From positions 372,001 to 436,000 of the forward strand of contig NZ_MWWS01000004.1 in assembly GCF_002259585.1 (NCBI RefSeq): a stretch of DNA of 64,000 nt. Reading direction: 5' to 3'. The notes beneath the pieces were generated by a model. That model worked only from the letters and a program-made list of their open reading frames with translations, made no database searches and was not told where the DNA came from. A program made the translations under genes and the position numbers. Positions 56,653 through 64,000 of the stretch are shown one piece after another (position 1 is the first letter of the stretch; every line of letters starts with the position of its first letter). Source of the stretch: Bombiscardovia coagulans. Lineage in GTDB: Bacteria > Actinomycetota > Actinomycetes > Actinomycetales > Bifidobacteriaceae.

Positions 56653-59397
56653 ATGAGTGAGACATATAAAGGACCAAGTACCATGGAGAAATCTGCTCTG
56701 TCTGTCCTTTTTGATGATTTGAAACGCTGGCTGCACGCGCATTCACTCGCAGTGTTCTCGACCCTGGCGATAGTTGTTATCAATTTAGCAGCTTGGCTCC
56801 TTTTCGCCCTTTTACGGGTACCAAAAAACGATCGTATCAGTACGCCACTTGCTACCTTTTTTAGGGATCCAGCAGGCCCACTCCAGTCAAGCGCTCCACA
56901 TCAACCTGGAATGCTGGAACAATTTGCGAAACTCATACTGTCCCTGTTTATCACCGCAGGACCCTTGCAGTTGATTGTCGATTCTGCAATCGTTCTTTTA
57001 ATTCTTTGTATTGCTGAAACCCGCCTAGGACGACAGCGGGTGATTATTTCCTCATTAATCTCTGCCTTGGGCGGCACAGTTATGGGGCTAATAATTTGTT
57101 ACGCCATTAATGAGATACAGATTCATTGGTCCTGGTTTGCACGAATTCCTATGTCATTAAATCCTGTGACGCTTGTCATCGGATCCCTGATGGCTTCAAG
57201 TTCATACAGCAACCTCCTATGGAGACGGCGCATAAACCTCATTGGCTATACGTCACTCATCTTGCTGGTGCTTTACACAGGGAACCCTGGCAATTATTGC
57301 GCTCTAGCGGCAGCTCTTATTGGACACCTCGTAGGTAGAATTTGGCATGGCCCTATCACAGATCACGCTTTAGCAGGCCGCCGATCCTCATACGAAACAC
57401 GTCATCTGTTAGGTGCAATTTCTACAGTACTTGCTCTGGGACCAATCGTTACCGCATCATCCAAGGTCAAAGCAGGTGTTTTTACTCCATTAGGCATGTT
57501 CATGGGACCTGGCCCTCATAGCGCAGATCAACTATCAGCATGTCTGAGGGCAAACACTGCTACCTCATGTTACGTGCAGTATGGATTAACTAGGCCAGTA
57601 AGCACACCAACGTTCATTAGCATGCTTATTCCAACAGCGGTCATGCTTGTGGTTTCGTGGGGCATCTACCATGGGCGCCGAGTAGCTGCCACCACCAGCA
57701 TAATTCTTAACAGCCTAACTGTAGTGTTAGCACTGATTTACTACCTAGTCGTACCCTTAACCCTTGGGGAAGGGCTAACAAGAGCTATTCGACATGGAGC
57801 AATTCCCTCACTCTTGGCCATTGCTCTGCCGCCCCTCATTTTCACCTACTTCATTTGCCGCTATATGCGTTACTTCCCCGTACGCACAAAAGCAAGCCGT
57901 CTACGTTTTGGATCGATTATTATTTTCTTGACCTGGCTTGCAACCGCTGCTTTCTACCTCTTCTGGATCTCTGTATCACCGGGTTCTTTCAAACCAAAAC
58001 CAACGCTCAGTATGGCTTTAGCGGAACTACCAACCCGTTACTTGACAAACGGCATTGCCAGTCGTTTCCGCCCCCGCTTTATCCCACGGACACTGACAGG
58101 ATTAATCCTTAACAACTCCATTGGCTTTATTTTTTGGCTAGTAGTACTCATAGTTCTCCTTTCTTGGATGCGTAGCTCTGTCATCCAGCATGAGGATGAA
58201 CGCATACGAGCCAATGCACTCGTCGAAACCGGCGGTGAATCGATGACCTTCATGACCACTTGGGAGGGCAATAACTATTGGTTCTCCCCCAGTGGTCGCT
58301 CAGCTATCGCCTACCGAGTCCTCCACGGCATAGCATTAACTACAACTGGCCCCTTCGGAGATCCAGACGAGTATATAGCCGATTTACATGCGTTCTGGCA
58401 CTATTGCTCAGAACATTCCTGGTCCCCCGTCTTCTACTCTGTCCATAAGCCTCAGCGCGACGAACTAGTTGCACATGGTTGGACTTCTCTTGAAGTCGGC
58501 TCAGAGATGATCGTTATTCCTTCCAAATGGGAGACCCGGGGCAAGAAATGGCAGGATATTCGCACAGCCATCAATAAGGCAAAAAAGAGTAATTATCACG
58601 ATGAACTTTCCACCTTCAACGATGCTCCTTGGAACGTGCAGTCCCAGATAGTAGCAATTTCTGAACAGTGGGCTGAATTGAAAGCCCTGCCAGAAATGAA
58701 ATTCACTTTGGGAGGATTAGACGAACTCAGGGATCCTCGCGTAGCCCTCCTCTATGCTATTGACGCTGAAGGTACTGTCCTAGCCGTCACCTCCTGGATG
58801 CCTACTTACCGTGATGACAAAGTTGTTGGCTGGACCCTAGACTTTATGCGCCACAGGACAGACTCACCTAATGGCATCATGGAATTCCTTATAGCTCGAA
58901 TGGCTGAACGTTTGCGAGATGAAGGACAAGTTGAGTTTATGAGCTTATCTGCAGCACCTCTGGCAGGCATGAATCCAGAACGAGATAATCAAGGAGAAAA
59001 TTCCCCACAAATCTTGCAGCATGCCTTACAACTGGTAGCTGACCTCATGGAGCCAGCATATGGATTCAGCTCACTCTTCTTCTTCAAGAAAAAGTTCCAG
59101 CCAACTGAGCAACCAGTCTATATTTGCTATCCAGACCCCGCCCAACTAGTACAGATTGGACTAGCTGTACTCCAGGCTTATCTTCCTGACCTAAAGGCTT
59201 CACAAGCCCTCGATGCTATAAAATCCCTGAGGCCGGCGAAAACAGCAAAAGAGAAAAACGCCACAAACCAGGAACAAGCACACGCTAGCGAGCTGAGTAA
59301 GAGTACAATCACAAAGACAGGTAGTCACGAACCAACCTCGAACAGGCCAAATAGCGACGAAAAAAGTTCACAACCTACCTCTTCGGAAGAACAATAA
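56653..59397 (+). CDS. MprF-like aminoacyl-phosphatidylglycerol synthase (DUF2156)
   Basis: 914 residues from the ATG preceded by TAGAGGG; a TTG start three codons upstream is less likely. Many membrane helices fill the first 520 residues, including a rhomboid-like block, and a cytoplasmic DUF2156 synthase domain follows (about 535-840) with GGESMTFMTTWEGNNYWFSP, TTGPFGDPDEYIADL and MRHRTDSPNGIMEFLI. The C-terminal 65 residues are low-complexity. MprF enzymes transfer lysine or alanine from tRNA to phosphatidylglycerol, reducing negative surface charge and giving resistance to cationic peptides. The amino acid is not deducible. Confidence 0.85.
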   Translation: MSETYKGPSTMEKSALSVLFDDLKRWLHAHSLAVFSTLAIVVINLAAWLLFALLRVPKNDRISTPLATFFRDPAGPLQSSAPHQPGMLEQFAKLILSLFITAGPLQLIVDSAIVLLILCIAETRLGRQRVIISSLISALGGTVMGLIICYAINEIQIHWSWFARIPMSLNPVTLVIGSLMASSSYSNLLWRRRINLIGYTSLILLVLYTGNPGNYCALAAALIGHLVGRIWHGPITDHALAGRRSSYETRHLLGAISTVLALGPIVTASSKVKAGVFTPLGMFMGPGPHSADQLSACLRANTATSCYVQYGLTRPVSTPTFISMLIPTAVMLVVSWGIYHGRRVAATTSIILNSLTVVLALIYYLVVPLTLGEGLTRAIRHGAIPSLLAIALPPLIFTYFICRYMRYFPVRTKASRLRFGSIIIFLTWLATAAFYLFWISVSPGSFKPKPTLSMALAELPTRYLTNGIASRFRPRFIPRTLTGLILNNSIGFIFWLVVLIVLLSWMRSSVIQHEDERIRANALVETGGESMTFMTTWEGNNYWFSPSGRSAIAYRVLHGIALTTTGPFGDPDEYIADLHAFWHYCSEHSWSPVFYSVHKPQRDELVAHGWTSLEVGSEMIVIPSKWETRGKKWQDIRTAINKAKKSNYHDELSTFNDAPWNVQSQIVAISEQWAELKALPEMKFTLGGLDELRDPRVALLYAIDAEGTVLAVTSWMPTYRDDKVVGWTLDFMRHRTDSPNGIMEFLIARMAERLRDEGQVEFMSLSAAPLAGMNPERDNQGENSPQILQHALQLVADLMEPAYGFSSLFFFKKKFQPTEQPVYICYPDPAQLVQIGLAVLQAYLPDLKASQALDAIKSLRPAKTAKEKNATNQEQAHASELSKSTITKTGSHEPTSNRPNSDEKSSQPTSSEEQ

Positions 59398-59413
59398 CTC
59401 TTCCAAGAACAAC

Positions 59414-59461
59414 CAACACAACCATCTCACTTACTTAATGAGGGTATTGGTTGAGTGTTGA
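59414..59461. terminator. Hairpin between convergent mprF-like and zur genes
   Basis: CAACCA (59419-59424) pairs with TGGTTG (59448-59453) and inner CTCA with TGAG, with an outer CAACAC/GTGTTG extension. Most of it lies within the last codons and stop of zur, 17 bp past the mprF-like stop. Imperfect, and no T-run, so only moderately convincing. Confidence 0.4.
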
Positions 59462-59844
59462 CATTCGGCACACAAACCATATACCTCGAGCGTATGGGAA
59501 GAGACTGTAAACCCTTGAGCTGAAGCCACTGACCGCAGCCAGTCCTCTCGTGGCGGTTGAATCTCTATCGTTTTGCCACAAGCTTCGCAAACTAAATGAT
59601 GGTGATGACGCCTCTGAGCCGCACAGAGCCGGTACAGCCTAGAGCCTTTGTGCTCGATAGTGTCTACTGACCCACCTTGAGCTAGCGCGCTTAACTGCCG
59701 GTAAACCGTTGCCAAACCTACATGCTCTCCAGCCTGATTGAGCAGTTCATGCAACTCTTGAGCAGAAACAAACTCACGTTGAGTGCGCAGCATACGACGC
59801 ACAACTTCTTTTTGCCTAGTCTGCCGCGAGCTACTCTCTGCCAT
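59431..59844 (-). CDS. zur: Zinc uptake regulator Zur (Fur family)
   Basis: 137 residues from the ATG preceded by GGGGGAGGA. The DNA-binding part has VSAQELHELLNQAG and VGLATVYRQLSALAQGG. The metal part has RLCAAQRRHHHHLVCEACGK (regulatory histidines and the first CxxC) and LEVYGLCAECQ (second CxxC). This arrangement is typical of actinobacterial Zur rather than Fur. A matching operator lies upstream of the ZnuA-like gene, 4.3 kb away. Confidence 0.88.
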   Translation of the reverse strand: MAESSSRQTRQKEVVRRMLRTQREFVSAQELHELLNQAGEHVGLATVYRQLSALAQGGSVDTIEHKGSRLYRLCAAQRRHHHHLVCEACGKTIEIQPPREDWLRSVASAQGFTVSSHTLEVYGLCAECQHSTNTLIK

Positions 59845-60596
59845 GATGTCCTCCCCCAAGCTCGACCTTTCTCACAAGACCGATACTCTTAGTTTGACTT
59901 ACCCCTGTAACATTAGCGCACATGAGAGCCACAGCGCTATAGTTATCGACGACCGCGTATTGTTACCAAAGCAAATTCATCTCAGAATATATCAAATGAC
60001 TAGAAAAAATGATAGGAAGTAATCCGAGAACTTGTATATTGTAACAATGCGATGAAAATGCATGGATCATCCCCGCATGCACGGGGAGCACAGAGGTGTC
60101 ATTTTGACAGGTCTAGAATCCCCGGGAACACCTATAACTACGAGGACACAATGCAGGAGTCTAGTCATTTTTAGCACAGTGGCTGCCTATAGCACGCAGT
60201 ACTGCCCCAAGCACATCTCATAACAGGTAACTGATTGTCCTGTAAGACATAAAGTGCTTGCATATACAACAAGCCCTTTGATAAAGAGACATTGAAAGCA
60301 CCTGCCATGTAGGTGTATAACATGGTTGACCAACCCAGCACGCAATAGCTGAGCTTCTCTAGAAGAAACGATTGCAAACAATCACGCCCCAGACACTTGA
60401 CGCTTCATACAATAACCTAGTTTTGGTGCAACCTAACAATCTTGTGGAGACTGTGTAAAGTGCAGTAAAGACTTCGTGTATATCCGTTGCAAGCCTTGTC
60501 TGAGACTCTAGTGTGTAGACAGGAAAGAAAATTGGTTTATTCGCACAAGTAACGCAAGTAGACCAAACAACAAGGTGTACTGCGCCACAGTAGGGC
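59845..60596. other. Intergenic stretch upstream of the mevalonate genes
   Basis: About 750 bp without a supported gene. It contains a solitary CRISPR repeat (60064-60091) and a loop-deleted partner to its right (about 60115-60131). To the left, in the minus-strand sense, a 33-base spacer-like segment and then a T-run (near 60005) follow. The minus frames at 60171-60381 have no recognisable features. A promoter for the thiolase gene should lie in the last 150 bp but no clear hexamer pair stands out. Confidence 0.5.
60064..60131 (-). repeat. Orphan CRISPR repeat with degenerate partner
   Basis: 60064-60091 matches the main array repeat at 27 of 28 positions (GTGCTCCCCG instead of GTGTTCCCCG on the minus strand). 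About 24 bases upstream in the minus sense, GTGTTCCC is joined directly to CGGGGAT (60131 down to about 60117), that is, a repeat that has lost its loop and one arm edge. It is about 57.5 kb from the array. It may be a remnant mini-array or a CRISPR-derived small-RNA gene. Confidence 0.8.
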
Positions 60597-61793
60597 GTGA
60601 GGCTAGGTATATGGACGGTGCTTTTGAAAGCTATTCACAGTTCAACAGATATTGTAATTACTGCTGCCAAACGAACAACTATTGGTAAATTTGGTGGATC
60701 TCTTAGTACCTATACCTCGGCCCAATTAGCGACAGTACTATGCCAAGACCTTACGCAATCCTGTGGATTGGATCCAGATGCCGTTGACCAACTCATTCTC
60801 GGTAATGCAATTAGCGCTGGCGAAGGGCAGAATGTAGCTCGACAGGCACAATTGAATGCTGGATTCAAATGCTCTGGCACTGCCATGACTGTAAACCAAG
60901 TCTGTGGATCTGGACTTAAGGCCATACGGCTTGCTCAATCCGCAATACTTATGGGCGACGCTGATGTCGTAGTCGCAGGAGGGGTAGAAAGCATGTCAAA
61001 TGCTCCTGCGCTCGCCAAGCGTACAGGGAAACAAAGCTTTGACGTCAACACCTTATCTGACAGCCTTTTCCGCGATGGTCTCAACGACGCATTTTATGAT
61101 TATCCGGTTGGCAGGACAGCAGAAAATCTCGCACAGCGATTCGGTCTTACTCGCCAAGAAATCGATGAATATGCCGTAATCTCACAAAAGCGCGCAGCAC
61201 AAGCAACCCAGGCAGGCTGGTTTGTGAAAGAAATAGCACCAATCGCTGGTCTCGAGCGCGATGAATCCATACGTCCAAATACCTCAAAGGAGGCGCTGGC
61301 TAGACTTGAGCCCGTCTATGGTCCAAGTGGTATGGTTACCGCCGGTAATGCTTCTCCAATAAGCGATGGCGCCAGCATTCTAGTGCTTACTACAGCCGCC
61401 AAAGCTAAAGAGTTGAAGATGAAACCACTGGCAAGAATTTGCGGTTATGCCGAAGCAGGATATAAACCAGAACTCATGGGATACGCTCCTGTGCCTGCTA
61501 TCAAAAAACTACTACAAAACCATGAACAGAACATAGACGATATAGACTTGTTTGAAGTTAATGAAGCGTTTGCCTGCCAGGCGCTCGTTGTCCGTCAAGA
61601 GCTGGGTATTTCACCAGACCGTTATAACATTTCCGGTGGCGCAATCGCACTGGGACACCCCCTTGGTGCCTCAGGAGCTCGTATCCTCACTACATTGATA
61701 CATAACCTTCGCCGGCTGGGCCTTCGTAGGGGTGTGGCTTCACTATGCGTAGGCGGCGGTCAGGGAATCGCCATGGAAATAGAATCCATGTGA
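60597..61793 (+). CDS. Acetyl-CoA C-acetyltransferase (thiolase)
   Basis: Condenses two acetyl-CoA to acetoacetyl-CoA, the first step of the mevalonate pathway. 398 residues. Nucleophile cysteine in NQVCGSGLKAI, the NEAFACQALVV motif, His in GGAIALGHPLGASGARI and the second cysteine in ASLCVGGGQGIA. The start is uncertain: GTG at the given position, or GTG/TTG codons 7 and 9 codons later, with the conserved part beginning at TDIVITAAKRT. HMG-CoA reductase and synthase follow, which ties it to isoprenoid synthesis. Confidence 0.93.
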   Translation: MRLGIWTVLLKAIHSSTDIVITAAKRTTIGKFGGSLSTYTSAQLATVLCQDLTQSCGLDPDAVDQLILGNAISAGEGQNVARQAQLNAGFKCSGTAMTVNQVCGSGLKAIRLAQSAILMGDADVVVAGGVESMSNAPALAKRTGKQSFDVNTLSDSLFRDGLNDAFYDYPVGRTAENLAQRFGLTRQEIDEYAVISQKRAAQATQAGWFVKEIAPIAGLERDESIRPNTSKEALARLEPVYGPSGMVTAGNASPISDGASILVLTTAAKAKELKMKPLARICGYAEAGYKPELMGYAPVPAIKKLLQNHEQNIDDIDLFEVNEAFACQALVVRQELGISPDRYNISGGAIALGHPLGASGARILTTLIHNLRRLGLRRGVASLCVGGGQGIAMEIESM

Positions 61794-61818
61794 CACGGAG
61801 AGGATGCGAGGGACAGCC

Positions 61819-61847
61819 TTGGCATGCTTGCTCTTACCTTTTACACT
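61819..61847 (+). promoter_or_regulatory. Promoter of the HMG-CoA reductase gene
   Basis: TTGGCA (61819-61824) and TACACT (61842-61847) are 17 bp apart in the 120-bp gap between thiolase and reductase. It lies 67 bp before the reductase start codon. This suggests that the reductase and synthase can be expressed separately from the thiolase. Evidence is consensus match and spacing. Confidence 0.5.
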
Positions 61848-61913
61848 ATATAAATAGTTTGCCGATACGACAGCTGGTACTTGGATAAGAGGTTTGGGGC
61901 TAGGAGAATCGTG

Positions 61914-63176
61914 ATGAAATTCCGTGACATGTCTACAGAAGAACGATTGAGAATGTTGCTTTCCGAAGGACATCTTGACGAACAGGATACTGGCCTACTT
62001 GCGCAGTCACCAGGATTACCTACCGATGTGGCCTCAAATATGATTGAAAATCAAATTGGCACATTCCCCGTTCCCCTAGGCTTAGCTCAGCATTTTATTA
62101 TCGATGGAAAGCCTACGATAGTGCCACTTGCCGTCGAGGAACCATCGGTGATTGCCGCTGCAAGTAACGCGGCAAAACGTTGCTACGAAACCGGTGGTTT
62201 CACAACTTCGGTAAAACGGTGTGGTTTAACCGGCCAAGTGGTATTTAATGGGACATTGGACCAGCCTGAACAGTTCTTAAAGGAACATCGAGAGGCGGTT
62301 GAAGTAGTGGCTCAGACTGCCCATCCAAGCCTTGTTGCACATGGAGGTGGTCTTCGCAATATTGAAGTACTGACCTATAGAGAATGCAATTTCATAGAAT
62401 TCAGGCTCACTATTGACCCGGCTGAAGCTATGGGAGCCAACGTGGTCAACACCATTTGTGAGGCTGTGGGACATTACCTCTGTGAACAAGCACCAAGTTT
62501 GAAACTGCTCATGGCAATTCTTTCCAACAACGCGCCGTTGCAAAGCGCTCATGCACGGGCAGTGTTCCCCTTCACTCAATTGTCCACAGCTCAAATGGAT
62601 GGGGCTCAGGTAGCGGAGCGCATGATTCTCGCTAGTACATTCGCTGAGATTTCACAACAGCGTGCGGCAACCCAAAACAAAGGAATCATGAACGGAGTTG
62701 ACGCATTAATCCTGGCTACAGGTAACGATACGCGTAATATTGCCGCTGCTGCATACTCAGTTTTGAATCCAGAACATCGCACTTGGACCAACTGGACGGT
62801 TTCAGAAAACTGCCTGATAGGAGATATAGACATACCCATGCCTCTAGGTGCGATTGGTGGTGCCATTTCAACACTTCCTATGGCCCAGTTAGTCATGAAA
62901 TTGCTCGGCAACCCTAGCGCTTCACAACTTATGGGTATAGCAGCCAGTGTGGGGTTGGCATCAAACATGGCAGCCCTGTTTGCTATAGTGACCGACGGCA
63001 TCCAAAAAGGACATATGAATTTACAACTTCGCAGTCTAGCAATTATGGCAGGAGCCACCGGAGAACAACAGATAGAGCAGGTCGCCAACTTGCTACGTCA
63101 AAACGTGAAACATGCAAGTTTAGACATCGCAAAGAAGGCTGTGTCACAGATAAAACGGGGGTCTCTAGACGTTTAG
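61914..63176 (+). CDS. mvaA: Hydroxymethylglutaryl-CoA reductase, class II
   Basis: Reduces HMG-CoA to mevalonate. 420 residues from the ATG preceded by AGGAGA; the longer frame adds 11 residues without a good site. Class II signatures: ENQIGTFPVPLGLAQHF, EEPSVIAAASNAAK with the catalytic glutamate, QNKGIMNGVDALILATGNDT with catalytic lysine and aspartate, and a C-terminal catalytic histidine in the DGIQKGHMNLQLR helix. Soluble, no membrane domain. It resembles enzymes of lactic acid bacteria; that is an impression to be tested by phylogeny. Confidence 0.95.
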   Translation: MKFRDMSTEERLRMLLSEGHLDEQDTGLLAQSPGLPTDVASNMIENQIGTFPVPLGLAQHFIIDGKPTIVPLAVEEPSVIAAASNAAKRCYETGGFTTSVKRCGLTGQVVFNGTLDQPEQFLKEHREAVEVVAQTAHPSLVAHGGGLRNIEVLTYRECNFIEFRLTIDPAEAMGANVVNTICEAVGHYLCEQAPSLKLLMAILSNNAPLQSAHARAVFPFTQLSTAQMDGAQVAERMILASTFAEISQQRAATQNKGIMNGVDALILATGNDTRNIAAAAYSVLNPEHRTWTNWTVSENCLIGDIDIPMPLGAIGGAISTLPMAQLVMKLLGNPSASQLMGIAASVGLASNMAALFAIVTDGIQKGHMNLQLRSLAIMAGATGEQQIEQVANLLRQNVKHASLDIAKKAVSQIKRGSLDV

Positions 63177-63287
63177 AGTTCACATGATGAGCACATCTCG
63201 AGAGCACACAACTATGTAGCCGTAGTTAATGTTAGTTTGATGTAACAAGAAAAGCATGAGTCAAAATGATAGTGAAGGTAGGGAACG

Positions 63288-64000
63288 ATGGATAGTTTTG
63301 GCATTGAAAAACTGAATTTCTATACACCAAACCAATACATAGATCTCGTAGATTTAGCTCATGCGCGTGGGGTCGACCCAAACAAATACCTTATCGGCAT
63401 CGGTCAAGAGAAGATGGCAGTCGCACCGTTGGATCAAGACATCGTAGCCATGGGCGCCAATGCAGCGGAACCGCTTATGGATGAAGATCTGAGGACATCA
63501 TTAGGTTTGTTGGTCGTTGGAACAGAGTCAGGAATCGACCAATCCAAGGCTGCTGCACTGTTTATACATCAACTACTAGGCTTGCCGGAAAGCATGCGTG
63601 TTATGGAAATCAAGGAAGCTTGCTACGGAGGTACCGCAGGGCTGATGGTTGCTTTAGACTTCGTGCGATCACATCCTGAGAGCAAAGCACTTGTTATCAC
63701 TTCCGACATTGCACGCTATGGATTACAAACTCCTGGTGAGGTGACACAGGGAGCTGGTGCGGTGGCCATGATTGTCGGAAACAAGCCTGGAGTGCTTGCG
63801 ATTGAACCAAATACTGTCGTAGCAAGCCGGAGCACTTACGACTTCTGGAGACCCAACTATTCAAATGTGGCTTTCGCTCAAGGCAAGTACTCTGAAGAAG
63901 TGTACCTGTCTATGTTTACTGAAGTTTGGGATAGGGCAGAAAACATGTCCTTAACCCAAAGCGATAACCTCGCAGCGCTATTGTTCCATATTCCATTCTC
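63288..64000 (+). CDS. mvaS: Hydroxymethylglutaryl-CoA synthase (partial, cut by window end)
   Basis: Joins acetyl-CoA and acetoacetyl-CoA to HMG-CoA. About 237 of an expected 390 residues are visible; the frame is open at the right edge. It starts MDSFGIEKLNFYTPNQYIDL after GTAGGG. Catalytic glutamate in VVGTESGIDQSKA, nucleophile cysteine in KEACYGGTAGL, GEVTQGAGAVAMIV, STYDFWRPNYS and the histidine in ALLFHIPF are all present. It follows the reductase by 111 bp, giving thiolase, reductase and synthase in one cluster. Confidence 0.95.
   Translation, partial: MDSFGIEKLNFYTPNQYIDLVDLAHARGVDPNKYLIGIGQEKMAVAPLDQDIVAMGANAAEPLMDEDLRTSLGLLVVGTESGIDQSKAAALFIHQLLGLPESMRVMEIKEACYGGTAGLMVALDFVRSHPESKALVITSDIARYGLQTPGEVTQGAGAVAMIVGNKPGVLAIEPNTVVASRSTYDFWRPNYSNVAFAQGKYSEEVYLSMFTEVWDRAENMSLTQSDNLAALLFHIPF

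Noticed and set aside
63260-63269. Ten-base match (GTCAAAATGA) between the orphan-repeat spacer-like segment and the leader of the HMG-CoA synthase gene
   Set aside because: A 10-base match is not rare in 64 kb on two strands, and it lies in the middle of the segment rather than at the seed end.

Overview
The window looks like chromosome of an actinobacterium, most probably a member of the Bifidobacteriaceae with moderate GC (my estimate is 45-47 %). The grounds are a type I-E style CRISPR repeat, the order smpB / CHAP peptidoglycan hydrolase / ftsX / long-tailed ftsE / prfB, the neighbouring recQ-luxS pair, a gluconate operon, and actinobacterial versions of dgt-dnaG, orn, guaB and Zur. Family placement is inference; genus cannot be fixed from the sequence alone.

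Region by region. 1-2700: the leader-proximal end of a CRISPR array with 42 repeats and 41 full spacers in view. It is read on the minus strand from an AT-rich leader at its right edge; no cas genes are visible. 2888-6957: a divergent gntR and a gntP-gntK-gnd gluconate uptake and catabolism operon closed by a strong hairpin. 6958-8226: more than a kilobase without a convincing gene, containing a decayed CRISPR repeat. 8381-13426: a VOC protein, a MerR/TipAL regulator, and a two-component system divergent from an ABC transporter of the bacteriocin/peptide-antibiotic resistance type. 13410-23106: housekeeping genes on the minus strand (HAD phosphatase, dnaG, dgt, ohr, alr, a GNAT acetyltransferase, luxS, recQ). 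23192-28428: a five-gene peptide ABC importer. 28561-39964: coaX, an RluA-type pseudouridine synthase, glmS, smpB, the FtsEX-hydrolase division module, prfB, map and an HdeD-like membrane protein. 40154-54016: pepO, an SSB, an ExoIII nuclease, proS, a PIF1-like helicase, orn, guaB, a WecA/TagO-type glycosyl-1-phosphate transferase, a TsaC/Sua5 protein and a large LTA-synthase-like enzyme. 54125-59844: a zinc-type binding lipoprotein, a membrane-anchored esterase, an MprF-like aminoacyl-phosphatidylglycerol synthase and a Zur repressor, with a near-perfect Zur/Fur-type palindrome in the divergent promoter. 59845-64000: an intergenic stretch carrying a solitary, almost perfect CRISPR repeat, followed by the upper mevalonate pathway (thiolase, class II HMG-CoA reductase, and HMG-CoA synthase cut by the window edge).

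How they fit together. Gluconate enters by GntP, is phosphorylated by GntK and is decarboxylated by Gnd, probably under GntR control through two direct repeats flanking a TATAAT box. The esterase and MprF-like genes form a likely lipid aminoacylation/deacylation pair, and the Zur-type box beside them suggests a link with zinc. The FtsEX-CHAP set handles septal peptidoglycan cleavage. The mevalonate genes supply HMG-CoA and mevalonate for isoprenoids.

The most notable signals are: the newest CRISPR spacer repeats an older spacer with one change at a seed position; a repeat carries a 3-nt insertion and the adjacent spacer resembles it; an orphan CRISPR repeat with a loop-deleted partner lies upstream of the mevalonate genes; the TipAL-like gene has a 19-bp-spacer promoter with an apparently leaderless start; the GNAT gene has a folded leader that hides its ribosome binding site; and a Zur-type site lies beside the lipid aminoacylation genes.
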